Assembly (NCBI RefSeq): GCF_004827385.1
Contig: NZ_SRXN01000002.1
Coordinates: forward strand, 1-64,000
Direction: 5' to 3'
DNA: 64,000 nt
DNA from: Ensifer sp. MPMI2T
GTDB taxonomy: Bacteria > Pseudomonadota > Alphaproteobacteria > Rhizobiales > Rhizobiaceae
In this document: piece after piece, positions 1 through 8,487 of the stretch
Layout of the letters: every line of letters starts with the position of its first letter
Numbering within the stretch: position 1 is the first letter of the stretch
Notes under the pieces: model-generated
What the model saw: only the letters and a program-made list of their open reading frames with translations
Databases searched by the model: none
Told to the model about the DNA's origin: nothing
Translations under genes and position numbers: made by a program

Positions 1-894
1 CGCCAAGGCTGCCTCGGCCGCGCCGCCCGCCCGATCATCCGTCAGCCCCCACCCCGCGTAAAACGGCACGGCGTAACAGCGCACGGGCATCTTTCGTAAC
101 AAAGCGTCGAAGCCGACCTGGCTCGAAACCGTCCAGACCTCGTCGACGACATCGAGAATCGAACCGACCGACACGCGGTCGGCAAGGAGAGCGACGCCGG
201 CTGTCCTCGCCGCGCGCTCGGTCATATAGCCTTTGCGATAGCCGGCCATGACATCCGGATGCGTACGCACGACGCATTGCGCGCCGCTTGCCAACGCATC
301 ATCGAGCATCCTGTCGAAGGAGTGACGGCTCCCGAGTGCACGCTCCACCGAGACGTCACCGAGAACTTGATCGACGAGCAGAATACGCCTCCGGAAACTC
401 TGTTCGATCGACGGCGGTTTGTGCGGCAGGTTGTTGTATTTCGACAGCTTGTGTTCGAGCATCCGCTCGCGGACGCTTTTTCCAAAGCTGTCCCAGCCCC
501 CGTTGGCGGCGGCGGCGATCAGCAGTTCCAGCCGCGACGCCTTCCCGCCATCGACAGGAAGCGCGCGGTCGTCCACGATGATCGAGACCGGCGCGGCTCC
601 ATCCTTGCCAAGCCCGACCGAGCGGAGGAAGCCGTCTTCGAGATGCCAATGCGGCAATCGCCGCAAGCGGGCAACGGCCATCGCACCTTTCGCCGGAATG
701 CGTCCACCCCAGGAGACTATTCCGTCGATCTCGCGAGAGAGTGTGGAACCGAGCGGCCTTCCGCCAAAATAGTGTCCGAGCCATGGAAACGCGCTGCGGA
801 CAAAGAATGTCGTGCCGAGCCTGGTTCCCTCCGGCGGATACCAGCTCTTGTCCGTCGCGCCGGGCAAGCTGTCCGTGGCTTTTAGCACAAGCAC
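1..894 (-). CDS. KpsC/LpsZ-type capsular polysaccharide protein (partial)
   Basis: The minus-strand frame is open from a stop at 940-942 down to base 1, so the C-terminal part lies outside the window. The translation shows hallmarks of the capsule synthesis family PF05159: DGFLRSVGLG, VDQVLGDVSVERAL, RTHPDV, VWTVSSQVGFDALLR and VPFYAGWGLTDD. Relatives are KpsC (beta-Kdo glycosyltransferase building the capsule lipid linker) and rhizobial LpsZ/RkpJ, which act at the cytoplasmic side of the inner membrane in K-antigen production. No ATG lies near the N-terminus. GTG at 894 or 888 is the likeliest start, because the ATG near 681 would remove conserved residues. The frame and motifs are seen directly; the role is from family knowledge; which rhizobial paralogue this is remains open. 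Confidence 0.85.
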   Translation of the reverse strand, partial: MLVLKATDSLPGATDKSWYPPEGTRLGTTFFVRSAFPWLGHYFGGRPLGSTLSREIDGIVSWGGRIPAKGAMAVARLRRLPHWHLEDGFLRSVGLGKDGAAPVSIIVDDRALPVDGGKASRLELLIAAAANGGWDSFGKSVRERMLEHKLSKYNNLPHKPPSIEQSFRRRILLVDQVLGDVSVERALGSRHSFDRMLDDALASGAQCVVRTHPDVMAGYRKGYMTERAARTAGVALLADRVSVGSILDVVDEVWTVSSQVGFDALLRKMPVRCYAVPFYAGWGLTDDRAGGAAEAALA

Positions 895-1209
895 CTCATC
901 TGCGGGCGCTTCGGCGCCGATCGCTTCCTCACTGTACGCTCAAGAACCAGTTTGGACGCGAAAACGCAATGGCCTTGATGGGCCTGTCAGGCGAACGTTT
1001 TGCCGGCCCGTCCGACGAATCGATTTTCTCATGTCAATCGCCGACAGGGCTCGCGACCCCAGCCTAACAGCTTCCGACGTGTTCGATTTCAGACCACGCC
1101 ATCGAAACTCAGACCATAGTCCGATCCCTCTCAGACTTAGTGCCGATACCCAGTTTTCAGCGCTGCGGTAGTCTTTGTGACCTTCTGAAAAGGTCGTGGA
1201 GATTTTGAT
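895..1209. other. intergenic stretch upstream of the KpsC-like gene
   Basis: About 315 bases without a convincing gene. It should hold the promoter of the minus-strand capsule gene, but I see no clear -35/-10 pair or strong hairpin. Short open frames here lack a ribosome site and family resemblance. Confidence 0.4.
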
Positions 1210-1299
1210 GTGACTAAGATCTTGCTTGTGGCGATGTCGCTGGTAATGGTTGGCTTCTGGGGTTCTGTCGGCGTTCTGATTTACTCGCTGCTCACGTGA
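1210..1299 (+). CDS. tiny single-pass membrane protein (29 aa)
   Basis: GTG start with GGAG eight bases upstream. The 29-residue product begins MTKILLVAMSLVMVGFW and is almost wholly hydrophobic after residue 3, so it would form one transmembrane helix. I recognise no family. It is followed at 1391 by a second unrelated tiny hydrophobic ORF with an even better ribosome site, which makes a cluster of small membrane proteins plausible. The overlapping ATG at 1208 is followed at once by a stop and is not usable. Support is the ribosome site and hydrophobic composition only. Confidence 0.4.
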   Translation: MTKILLVAMSLVMVGFWGSVGVLIYSLLT

Positions 1300-1329
1300 T
1301 CCGATAGACGAATATACTTATTTAGTGGC

Positions 1330-1355
1330 GGAACCGGCCGCGGCCCCCTATAGTT
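1330..1355 (+). promoter_or_regulatory. candidate RpoE2 (general stress ECF sigma) promoter
   Basis: GGAAC at 1330-1334 is followed after 19 bases by TT at 1354-1355. This fits the GGAAC-N18/19-TT pattern reported for Sinorhizobium RpoE2. The start codon of the next small ORF is 36 bases further on. A single pattern match, so only suggestive. Confidence 0.35.
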
Positions 1356-1390
1356 TCCCCTGGTAATGGAGGTTGCCAGAGGAGGATCAC

Positions 1391-1483
1391 ATGAGCGACA
1401 CCACTTTCGGGTTTCTGGTGGCGGCTGAATTGTCAGCGTTATTTTGGGCCGCAGTGCTCATGGTAGCTTTCTCGGCCTGGTGA
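1391..1483 (+). CDS. tiny single-pass membrane protein (30 aa)
   Basis: ATG preceded by AGAGGAGGATCAC, a near-perfect Shine-Dalgarno at good spacing. The product is 30 residues, begins MSDTTFGFLVAAEL, and is dominated by one hydrophobic segment at residues 6-29 ending in Trp. No family is recognised. An RpoE2-like promoter pattern lies just upstream (1330-1355), so stress induction is possible. The ribosome site is the main reason to regard it as a real gene. Confidence 0.5.
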   Translation: MSDTTFGFLVAAELSALFWAAVLMVAFSAW

Positions 1484-1678
1484 TCGCCCTTTCGGGTTCA
1501 TCACTCCCAATATCTCTGTGATCACCGGCCACGCCTTCGTGCTCGGAGATTTCGCTCCGACTGATTCCCGTATTCCACGCGGCTGCCAAACGGTGTGTTA
1601 CTTTGGAGACTCGACCGTCGAACTCCAATGATGTTTTCATATCGCCGGAACTATTCTTGGGATACAGCCAGAGGCTGA

Positions 1679-1816
1679 ATGAAGATGGTTTACGATCGGC
1701 ATGACAGGCGTTCACGCCACATACAGATGATCAGGTTCTTCGGTGCGCTATTGCTGCCGGTCATCTTGCTCGGCTCGGCGATCGCTGCAGCCGAGTGGAT
1801 GGGAAGCACGCTCTGA
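1679..1816 (+). CDS. small membrane or secreted protein (45 aa)
   Basis: ATG at 1679 with AGAGG a few bases upstream; a second in-frame ATG sits two codons later. The first 20 residues are very basic (MKMVYDRHDRRSRHIQMIR). A hydrophobic stretch FFGALLLPVILLGSAIAAAE follows at about 20-39. This is a positive-inside single-pass helix or an uncleaved signal anchor. The family is not recognised. It is the third tiny hydrophobic ORF in 600 bases. Confidence 0.4.
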   Translation: MKMVYDRHDRRSRHIQMIRFFGALLLPVILLGSAIAAAEWMGSTL

Positions 1817-2118
1817 AAGCTGGCGGAGTGCGGCGGAATCCCTCGTCCGATTGTCCGCCCAAAGCGACGCATCCATTTGGGTACCATCGCTCGCACATCG
1901 GTGGTAAGCCGTTTTGGCGAATGGCAGCTTTCCCGCTCTGGTGGTAAATTTCTATCCAGCCGTTTGGAAAAGCTGACGGTCAGGGGCCTGCGCCGTCGAT
2001 CAAGCATCGCTGCAGGCCTCGCCCAACTCTCCCACTGGCTTCTCCCGCGACATACGCGTTTTTACTCGGTCGCTCGTTACAGCAGAGTAACCGCCGAACA
2101 ACGCCGCGATGCTCGGCG
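1817..2118. other. intergenic stretch between small ORF and ABC operon end
   Basis: About 300 bases downstream of the minus-strand ABC operon. Open frames on both strands here look like chance. No terminator-like hairpin with a T run is evident. Confidence 0.4.
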
Positions 2119-3018
2119 CTATTCCTTCACCGCGCCCGTCATGGACGAAACGTAATAATCTACGAAGAAGGAGTAGAGGATGACGACCGGCAGTGAGCCG
2201 AACAGCGCACCTGCCATCAGCGCGCCCCATTCGAATACGTCGCCACGCACGAGCTCGGTCAGCACGCCCACCGGAACGGTCTTGTTCTCCGACGACTGGA
2301 TGAATGTCAGCGCATAGATGAATTCGTTCCAGGAGAGCGTGAAGGCGAAGATGCCAGCCGAGATCAGCCCGGGCACGGCGAGCGGCAGGATGATCTTGAC
2401 GAGGATCTGCCAGCGTGTCGCACCGTCCACGAGCGCGCTCTCTTCCAGCTCGAAAGGAATCGAGCGGAAATAGCCCATCAGCAGCCAGGTGCAGAAGGGG
2501 ATGAGGAACGTCGGATAGGTGAAGACCAGCGCCAGCCTGGAATCGTAGATCCCGAACTTGAAGACGATGAGGGCGAGCGGGATGAAGAGGATCGACGGCG
2601 GCACCAGATAGGCGAGGAAGATCATCAGCCCGACCGGCCGTGAGCCGGTGAAGCGCACCCGCTCGATCGCGTAGGCCGCGAAGACCGAGGCCGCGAGCGA
2701 CAGAATCGTGGAGCCGACGGCGACGAGCATCGTGTTCCACAGCCAGCCCGGATAGGACGTCTCGAAGAACAGATACTTGATGTGATCGAGCGTCGGTCCC
2801 ACGACCCAGAACGGGCTGTAATTCGTGTAGTCGGTCAGTTGCGAGTTCGGCTTCACTGCGGTGATTGCCATCCAGTAGAATGGAAACAGGAGCACGAACA
2901 CGAAGACCGCCATCGGCAGGTAGAGCACGACGATCCGGCGCGGCAGCCGGTTGAGGTAGCTCATGCCTTCGGCATGGTCGGTGAGGACGTCGTCAGGGAT
3001 TTTTGTGGTGGTGTTCAT
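2119..3018 (-). CDS. CUT1 sugar ABC transporter permease (MalG type)
   Basis: Inner-membrane permease of 299 residues, with hydrophobic helices from about residue 25 and the ABC permease coupling motif near residue 190 (EESALVDGATRWQILVKIILPLAVPG). The start is placed at MNTTTKIPDD because AAGGGAGAACGCG precedes that ATG. A longer frame to 3057 would overlap the preceding gene and adds no conserved sequence. It is the last gene of a minus-strand set (ATPase, binding protein, two permeases) and pairs with the MalF-like permease 14 bases upstream. The substrate is inferred from neighbours to be a C4 sugar acid or related carbohydrate. Confidence 0.88.
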   Translation of the reverse strand: MNTTTKIPDDVLTDHAEGMSYLNRLPRRIVVLYLPMAVFVFVLLFPFYWMAITAVKPNSQLTDYTNYSPFWVVGPTLDHIKYLFFETSYPGWLWNTMLVAVGSTILSLAASVFAAYAIERVRFTGSRPVGLMIFLAYLVPPSILFIPLALIVFKFGIYDSRLALVFTYPTFLIPFCTWLLMGYFRSIPFELEESALVDGATRWQILVKIILPLAVPGLISAGIFAFTLSWNEFIYALTFIQSSENKTVPVGVLTELVRGDVFEWGALMAGALFGSLPVVILYSFFVDYYVSSMTGAVKE

Positions 3019-3032
3019 CGCGTTCTCCCTTC

Positions 3033-3965
3033 TCAATCCTGGCCGCCCTGCTGCCATTTGCGGCGCTGCAGTCCGAAGAAGCTAAACATGATCGCGGCCA
3101 GCAGGAAGGGGATCATGGCGACGGCGATCGCCGCCCCTTCGCCAAGCTGGCCGCCCGGAATGCCGCGCTGGAAGGAAAGCGTCGCCATCAGATGGGTCGC
3201 GTTCACCGGTCCGCCCTTGGTCAACACGTAGATCAGCTGGAAATCGGTAAAGGTGAAGAGCACCGAAAAGGTCATGACGACGGCGATGATCGGCGTCAGC
3301 ATCGGCAAGGTCACATAGCGAAAGCGCTGCCAGTTGGTCGCACCGTCAAGCGAGGCCGCCTCCTGCAGCGAAGCCGGAATCGTCTGCAGCCCGGCGAGCA
3401 GCGAGATGGCCACGAAGGGAATGCCACGCCAGACATTGGCGGCGATCACCGAAATTCGGGCATTGGTCGGATCGCCGAGGAAGTTGATTGGTCCGTCGAT
3501 CACGCCCAGCTGCATCAGCGACCAGGAAATGATCGAGAACTGCGAATCATAGATCCACCAGAAGGCAAGTGCCGAAAGCACGGTCGGGACAACCCAAGGA
3601 AGCAGCACGATCGCCCGGAAGAAGGATTTGAACGGCAGGTTTTCGTTGAGCAGCAGGGCGAGCCACAGGCCGAGCACGAATTTCAGGATCGAGGCGACGG
3701 ACGTGTAGAGCAGCGTGTTGAAGACCGAGAGCCAGAAGACCGCGTCCTCGGCCAAGAATATGTAGTTCTCGAGACCGATGAAGATGCCATCGCGGCCAAT
3801 GCGCGTGTCGGTGAAGCCGAGCCAGACGCCGAGCCCGAGTGGATAGGTGAGGAAGCAGACCAGGAACACGGCGGCCGGCAGCATGAACAGGAAGCCGAGC
3901 ACGTTGTTGTTCTGCATGAGCGAAGCCATGAAGGATGGCGGCTTTCCGGACGGTACAGTGGGCAT
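3033..3965 (-). CDS. CUT1 sugar ABC transporter permease (MalF type)
   Basis: A 310-residue permease with a short cytoplasmic N-terminus, a first helix near residues 22-43 (VLGFLFMLPAAVFLVCFLTY) and the EAA coupling loop LQEAASLDGATNWQRFRYVTLP near residue 205. It would form the heteromeric channel with the MalG-type protein encoded just downstream. A pair of GC-rich hairpins (3997-4059) separates it from the binding-protein gene. That is usual where the binding protein must be made in excess. Family assignment is secure; the substrate is not shown by the sequence. Confidence 0.88.
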   Translation of the reverse strand: MPTVPSGKPPSFMASLMQNNNVLGFLFMLPAAVFLVCFLTYPLGLGVWLGFTDTRIGRDGIFIGLENYIFLAEDAVFWLSVFNTLLYTSVASILKFVLGLWLALLLNENLPFKSFFRAIVLLPWVVPTVLSALAFWWIYDSQFSIISWSLMQLGVIDGPINFLGDPTNARISVIAANVWRGIPFVAISLLAGLQTIPASLQEAASLDGATNWQRFRYVTLPMLTPIIAVVMTFSVLFTFTDFQLIYVLTKGGPVNATHLMATLSFQRGIPGGQLGEGAAIAVAMIPFLLAAIMFSFFGLQRRKWQQGGQD

Positions 3966-3996
3966 CGAACTTCTCCGCGGGTGATCTCGCAGTTTA

Positions 3997-4059
3997 CGCC
4001 GGCAAGATTCGCCGGCGCATTCCCGGTTTCGGGCGGCACGCTCACGAGCCGCCCGAAAC
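3997..4059. terminator. two hairpins between binding-protein and permease genes
   Basis: GTTTCGGGCGG (4026-4036) pairs perfectly with CCGCCCGAAAC (4049-4059). A second stem, CGCCGGC/GCCGGCG, lies at 3997-4017. No T run follows, so this is more likely an mRNA-stabilising or attenuating structure than a full terminator. Confidence 0.5.
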
Positions 4060-4062
4060 TGG

Positions 4063-5379
4063 CTAAACGCGATAGTAACGGTTTGCCCGCCGTTCGGCCT
4101 CGGTGACGGCGTCTTCCGGCGTCATCTGGCCGGTCACGGCTGTGGCAAACATGTCGACCAGCACGTAGTCGGCCATGACGCCGGCCGAGGCATAACCGAG
4201 CGGCCCGGCATAACCGTTCGGACGCAATGTTTCCGACGCGCGCGCATAGGGCGCGTGGATCGGATCGGAGGTCCAAACCGGATTGTCGGCGAAAGCCTTC
4301 AGAGGCTGGCAGCAATAGGCACTCGATCCTTGGATCCAGGCATTCATCTGGTCGCCTTCCATCATGAACTTGAGGTAGGCCTTGGCAGCTTCCGGATATT
4401 TGCTGTGGTTGAACAGCAGGATCGAACTCGTCTGATGCAGCTCGACGCTCTGGCCGACCGGACCGATCGGGAAGTTGGTCGTGCGGATATCCGCCGCCAG
4501 TTCCGCAAGCGCCGGGTCCTTTTTCGCTGCGTAATAGAGCGAAACACCATTGGCCGTCAGCGAAACCTGGCCCGCGAGGAAGGCGCGGTTGTTGTTGATG
4601 TCGAGCCAACTTTCGGTGCCCGGAATGAAGGTCTCGTAGAGCTGTTTTGCGTAGTTGATCGCAGCCAGTGTCTCAGGGCTGTTGATGGTGACCTTGCCGC
4701 TTTCATCGACCATCTTGCCGCCGTGGCTCCACAGCAGCCAATGGGCATAGTTGTTGCCGTCGCCGACTGCCTTGCCATGCGGGAAGCCGGCCGGCGTGCC
4801 CTTGGCTTTCAACGCCTTGCAGAGCTCGAGGAGGCCTGCGGTATCCTTGGGGAACTCGCTGAAGCCCGCCGCCTTCATGTGGCTCTCACGGTAGCAGACG
4901 GCGTTGCCAATCGCCGTCAGCGGCATGGCGATGAACTTGTCGCCGTGGGTCGCATAACCCTTCACACCGTCATACCAGCCGCCATACTTATTGCCGAGAT
5001 AATTCGCGAGCTCGGTCAGGTCGACGAGTTTGTCCGGATATTGGTGCGCATCGTCGAACCAGCACATGATCATGTCGGGGCCGGAGCCGACGTTCGCGGC
5101 GACCGCTGCCTTGGGCCGGATATCCTCCCAGCTTTCCTTGTCGATGCGGACCTCGACGCCGGTCGCCTCGGTGAATTTCTTGGTGTTCGCCAGCCAGGCA
5201 TCCTCGTCGCCTTTGACGAAAGGCGTCCAGCGCAGAAGTCGCAGGCTTGCGCCTTCCTCCGGCTTGTAGCTCGGCTCGGCGGCCTGCGCGAAGGACGGGC
5301 GGATGCCGAGCGGCGAAAAGCCCGCCATGCCGGCCAGAGCAGCCGAGGCTGCGAGGAAGTCACGTCTCTTAATTGGCAT
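4063..5379 (-). CDS. sugar ABC transporter substrate-binding protein (Tat-type leader)
   Basis: Periplasmic solute-binding protein of 438 residues, extracellular binding family 1. The N-terminus MPIKRRDFLAASAALAGMAG carries a twin-arginine RRDFL motif and a hydrophobic core ending near SFAQAAE, so export is probably by Tat. The start is chosen because TAGGAGGAGTATT precedes this ATG; an upstream in-frame codon at 5406 has no such site. The mature part shows typical WEDIRPKAAVAANVGSGPDM and GGKMVDESGKVTINSPETL segments. It delivers substrate to the two permeases encoded downstream. Linkage to denD and an SDR suggests an aldonate, lactone or polyol ligand; that is inference. Confidence 0.88.
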   Translation of the reverse strand: MPIKRRDFLAASAALAGMAGFSPLGIRPSFAQAAEPSYKPEEGASLRLLRWTPFVKGDEDAWLANTKKFTEATGVEVRIDKESWEDIRPKAAVAANVGSGPDMIMCWFDDAHQYPDKLVDLTELANYLGNKYGGWYDGVKGYATHGDKFIAMPLTAIGNAVCYRESHMKAAGFSEFPKDTAGLLELCKALKAKGTPAGFPHGKAVGDGNNYAHWLLWSHGGKMVDESGKVTINSPETLAAINYAKQLYETFIPGTESWLDINNNRAFLAGQVSLTANGVSLYYAAKKDPALAELAADIRTTNFPIGPVGQSVELHQTSSILLFNHSKYPEAAKAYLKFMMEGDQMNAWIQGSSAYCCQPLKAFADNPVWTSDPIHAPYARASETLRPNGYAGPLGYASAGVMADYVLVDMFATAVTGQMTPEDAVTEAERRANRYYRV

Positions 5380-5531
5380 AATACTCCTCCTAAAAAGCGG
5401 GAGCACTCCCTTCCGGCATTCACCGTCCCGCTTGGCGAATGCGGCGGCAATGATGCCCAGCCCCTGCCGGACATTTCCGCGTGATCAAGGCCGAGGGCTC
5501 CTCTTTCCCTCGGTTGCCTTGCCGCGCGGCA

Positions 5532-6599
5532 TCAATCGACCAGGCGTCGTCCGCTCTCGGCGTCAAACAGGTGAACATGGGCGGCATCGATCGACAGACG
5601 GATGGTCTCGCCCGGCTTCGCATTCACCCTTTCGCGGAAGACGCAGGTGACATCGCTGCCTCCAAGCCGAACGATCATCTGCGTCTCGTAACCGGTCGGC
5701 TCGATCACCACGATTTCGGCGGGCAGCCCGTTCGGGTCCAGCGCCATGTATTCCGGCCGAAGCCCGTAGACGAGGTCACGTCCGTTGGCGGCAGCGGCGG
5801 GGCGCGCCACCGGCAGCGCCGTACCGTCCTCGGTGAGAAACGCATTGCCATTGGCCGGATCGAGCCTGCCGTTGATCATGTTCATCGCCGGCGAGCCGAT
5901 GAAGCCGGCGACAAAAAGATTGGCCGGGTTGTCGTAGAGATCGAGCGGCGCGCCGATCTGCTCGACGATGCCGTCATGCATCACGACGATTTTGTCGGCC
6001 ATAGTCATCGCTTCGATCTGGTCGTGCGTGACATAAACAGTGGTGGTTTTGAGGCGCTGATGCAGTTCCTTGATCTCGGCGCGCATGGCCACGCGAAGTT
6101 TCGCGTCGAGATTCGACAGCGGCTCGTCGAAGAGAAACACCTGCGGGTCGCGCACGATCGCCCGGCCCATGGCCACGCGCTGGCGCTGACCGCCGGAGAG
6201 CTGGCGCGGATAGCGGTCGAGCAGCTTCGACAGGCCGAGGATTTCCGCCGCGGCGCCGACGCGCTTGTCGATATCTGCCTTCGGCGAACCGGCGAGCATC
6301 AGCGAGAAGGCCATGTTGTCGGCGACCGTCATATGCGGATAGAGCGCATAATTCTGGAACACCATGGCAATGTCGCGGTCCTTCGGCGGCAGCGAATTGA
6401 CCACGCGGTTACCGATGCGGATTTCGCCCGCGGAGATGTTTTCAAGACCCGCCAGCATCCGCAGCAGCGTGGATTTTCCGCAACCGGAAGGGCCAACGAG
6501 AATGACGAACTCGCCGTCCTCGATTTCGATGTTCACGCCCTTGATGACGGGAAAGGCACCGAACGATTTCCTGACATCGACAAAGTCCACGGCTGCCAT
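5532..6599 (-). CDS. CUT1 sugar ABC transporter ATPase (MalK/UgpC type)
   Basis: A 355-residue ATPase with Walker [10 protein letters not shown] near residue 37, Q-loop VFQNYALYPHMT, signature [14 protein letters not shown], Walker [14 protein letters not shown] and the H-loop THD. The C-terminal TOBE/OB region (about 240-355) is typical of MalK-type subunits that energise CUT1 importers. The start is MAAVDFVDV with GGGAGGAACGCAT upstream. It sits between the SDR gene and the binding-protein gene on one strand, so all are probably co-transcribed. Confidence 0.92.
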   Translation of the reverse strand: MAAVDFVDVRKSFGAFPVIKGVNIEIEDGEFVILVGPSGCGKSTLLRMLAGLENISAGEIRIGNRVVNSLPPKDRDIAMVFQNYALYPHMTVADNMAFSLMLAGSPKADIDKRVGAAAEILGLSKLLDRYPRQLSGGQRQRVAMGRAIVRDPQVFLFDEPLSNLDAKLRVAMRAEIKELHQRLKTTTVYVTHDQIEAMTMADKIVVMHDGIVEQIGAPLDLYDNPANLFVAGFIGSPAMNMINGRLDPANGNAFLTEDGTALPVARPAAAANGRDLVYGLRPEYMALDPNGLPAEIVVIEPTGYETQMIVRLGGSDVTCVFRERVNAKPGETIRLSIDAAHVHLFDAESGRRLVD

Positions 6600-6685
6600 A
6601 TGCGTTCCTCCCAATATCTGCCCATGCTGGTCACCTGCCGTCGGGCCGTTCCCCTGCCCGCCGCAAGCGACCTCTTGGAATTGTC

Positions 6686-7462
6686 CTATCCGCGTCCGAC
6701 CAACGGCATTTTCGTCGCCATGACTGTCATGGTCAGCACGTTGGTCGTCAGCGGCAGGCTCGCCATGTAGACAACGGCCTCGGCCACGTGCGCGACGGGA
6801 ATGGTCGGCTCGGCCGCGATCTCGCCACTGGCCTGCAACACGCCGGTGCTCATCTTTTCAGTCATGTCGGTCGCGGCGTTGCCGATGTCGATCTGGCCGC
6901 AGGCGATGTCATGGGCGCGCCCATCGAGCGCGGTGGATTTCGTCAGCCCGGTAATCGCGTGTTTGGTCGCTGTATAAGGCGCCGAATTCGGCCGCGGTGT
7001 CGTTGCCGAAATCGAGCCGTTGTTGATGATCCGCCCGCCGCGCGGGCTTTGGCTTTTCATCAGCCGGAAGGCATGCTGGGTGCAGAGGAAGGCACCGGTC
7101 AGGTTCGCCGCGACGATGTCGCTCCACTGTTCGAACGTCACATCTTCCAGCGCCACCGGCGGCACGTTCGAGCCGGCATTATTGACAAGCAGGTCGAGCC
7201 GACCGAACTCGTCCCGGATTGCCCCGAACAGTGCCGCGACCTCAGCCGGATTGCCGACGTCGCAGGTAATGGCCCGGACGGCGCCACCGGTCTCCCGCGC
7301 GATTTCGCCGGCCGCGCCCTCAAGCACGTCGGGCCTGCGGCCGGTGACAATGAGGCTGTAGCCCTCGGCGCTCAAGGCTTTGGCGATCTCGCGACCGACG
7401 CCGGTGCCGCCGCCGGTCACGAGCGCGATCTTTCCTTTGCCCGATCTTTTCTCTTGCGCCAT
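6686..7462 (-). CDS. SDR-family oxidoreductase
   Basis: A 258-residue short-chain dehydrogenase. The NAD(P)-binding motif is TGGGTGVG, the NNAG motif is at about 92, the catalytic Ser is in NNGSIS and the YxxxK pair is in YTATK. The start follows GGGAGGATCTGAC and lies one base after the denD stop codon, so the two are translationally linked. The published threonate/erythronate routes need only LtnD or DenD for the first oxidation, so this third dehydrogenase has no assigned step. It may feed another sugar acid, polyol or aldose into the pathway. Family certain, substrate unknown. Confidence 0.85.
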   Translation of the reverse strand: MAQEKRSGKGKIALVTGGGTGVGREIAKALSAEGYSLIVTGRRPDVLEGAAGEIARETGGAVRAITCDVGNPAEVAALFGAIRDEFGRLDLLVNNAGSNVPPVALEDVTFEQWSDIVAANLTGAFLCTQHAFRLMKSQSPRGGRIINNGSISATTPRPNSAPYTATKHAITGLTKSTALDGRAHDIACGQIDIGNAATDMTEKMSTGVLQASGEIAAEPTIPVAHVAEAVVYMASLPLTTNVLTMTVMATKMPLVGRG

Positions 7463-7463
7463 G

Positions 7464-8447
7464 TCAGATCCTCCCTCCGAGTTCATCCTCGATATGGATT
7501 CGGATGATCTCGTCGAAATTGCTCTCCGCCATGAACCCCAGTTCGCGCGCCCTCCGGGCGTCGAAGTCCGTCGGCCAACCGGCAACGATCGAGGCGATGA
7601 TCGGATCCGGTTCGCGGCGGATGAGGCGCGCCGCCTTCTCGCCGGCAATACGCCGAAGCGCCTCGATCTCCTCGCCGACCACTGCCGACAGGCCCGGCAT
7701 GGTCAGGTTGCGCCGCGGCCCGATGCTCGCGGTGGCCATGCGCGCCGCGTGGACGAAAAAACCGACCGCTGAGCGCGGACTTGCGAACCAGTGGCGCACA
7801 TTTTCGTCCACCGGCAATATCGCCTCCTGCCCGACCAGCGGCTCGCGCAGAATGTTCGAGAAGAAGCCCGACGCCGCCTTATTGGGTTTGCCGGGCCGGA
7901 TGCAGATGGTCGGGAGGCGGATGCCGATGCCGTCGAAGATGCCTCGGCGCGTATAGTCGGCGAGCAGCAATTCGCAAATAGCCTTCTGCGTGCCGTAGCT
8001 CGTCAGCGGCGTCGTGAAAAATTCATCCCCGATCTTTTCCGGGAAGGGCTGGCCGAAGACGGCAATCGACGAGGCAAAGATGAGGCGCGGGAAATAGGGC
8101 CCGTTGCGGCCTTCGTGGCGGATCGCCTCGAAAAGCGAACGCGTACCGTCGAGATTGACGCTGTAGCCCTTGTCGAAATCGGCCTCCGCCTCGCCGGAAA
8201 CGATCGCCGCCAGATGAAAGATGACATCCGGCCGCGACGAGATGAGCCGTTCTGCGCCGCCTTCGGACGACAGATCGACCGCCGGCGCCGTCGAAGTCGC
8301 AGAAAGTGTCGCGGGCACTGGCGCCTCGACCACGTCCACCAACGTGAGCCGAGTGATCTCATAGCCGAGGGCGCCCGGCTCTGCGGCAAGTTTCTCGACC
8401 AGCTTGCGGCCGATCATTCCGGCCGCACCTATGACCATGACGTGCAT
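7464..8447 (-). CDS. denD: D-erythronate dehydrogenase (DenD-like)
   Basis: A 327-residue extended-SDR/epimerase-fold protein. The Rossmann motif [10 protein letters not shown] starts at residue 7, and the catalytic Tyr and Lys are in SYGTQK near residue 149. DenD oxidises D-erythronate at C2 with NAD to 2-oxo-tetronate. The assignment rests on overall resemblance ([45 protein letters not shown]) and on otnC, otnI and otnK in the same locus. It is preceded by the GntR regulator gene and followed directly by the SDR gene. Confidence 0.8.
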   Translation of the reverse strand: MHVMVIGAAGMIGRKLVEKLAAEPGALGYEITRLTLVDVVEAPVPATLSATSTAPAVDLSSEGGAERLISSRPDVIFHLAAIVSGEAEADFDKGYSVNLDGTRSLFEAIRHEGRNGPYFPRLIFASSIAVFGQPFPEKIGDEFFTTPLTSYGTQKAICELLLADYTRRGIFDGIGIRLPTICIRPGKPNKAASGFFSNILREPLVGQEAILPVDENVRHWFASPRSAVGFFVHAARMATASIGPRRNLTMPGLSAVVGEEIEALRRIAGEKAARLIRREPDPIIASIVAGWPTDFDARRARELGFMAESNFDEIIRIHIEDELGGRI

Positions 8448-8487
8448 TCGCGGCGAACCTCCGTTTTAGGCCCGGGAAATTCCGGGT

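Noticed and set aside
259-885. A 208-codon plus-strand frame at the left end
   Set aside because: The opposite strand in the same codon phase encodes unmistakable KpsC motifs.
1518-1631. A 37-codon GTG frame with some protein-like texture
   Set aside because: No ribosome site, unbroken frame upstream without a start, and no family resemblance. It could be a fragment of a lost gene but cannot be supported.
3003-4106. A 367-codon plus-strand frame opposite the MalF-type permease
   Set aside because: The translation is a low-complexity mirror rich in Arg, Glu, His and Gln, as expected from the reverse of a membrane-protein gene. No ribosome site.
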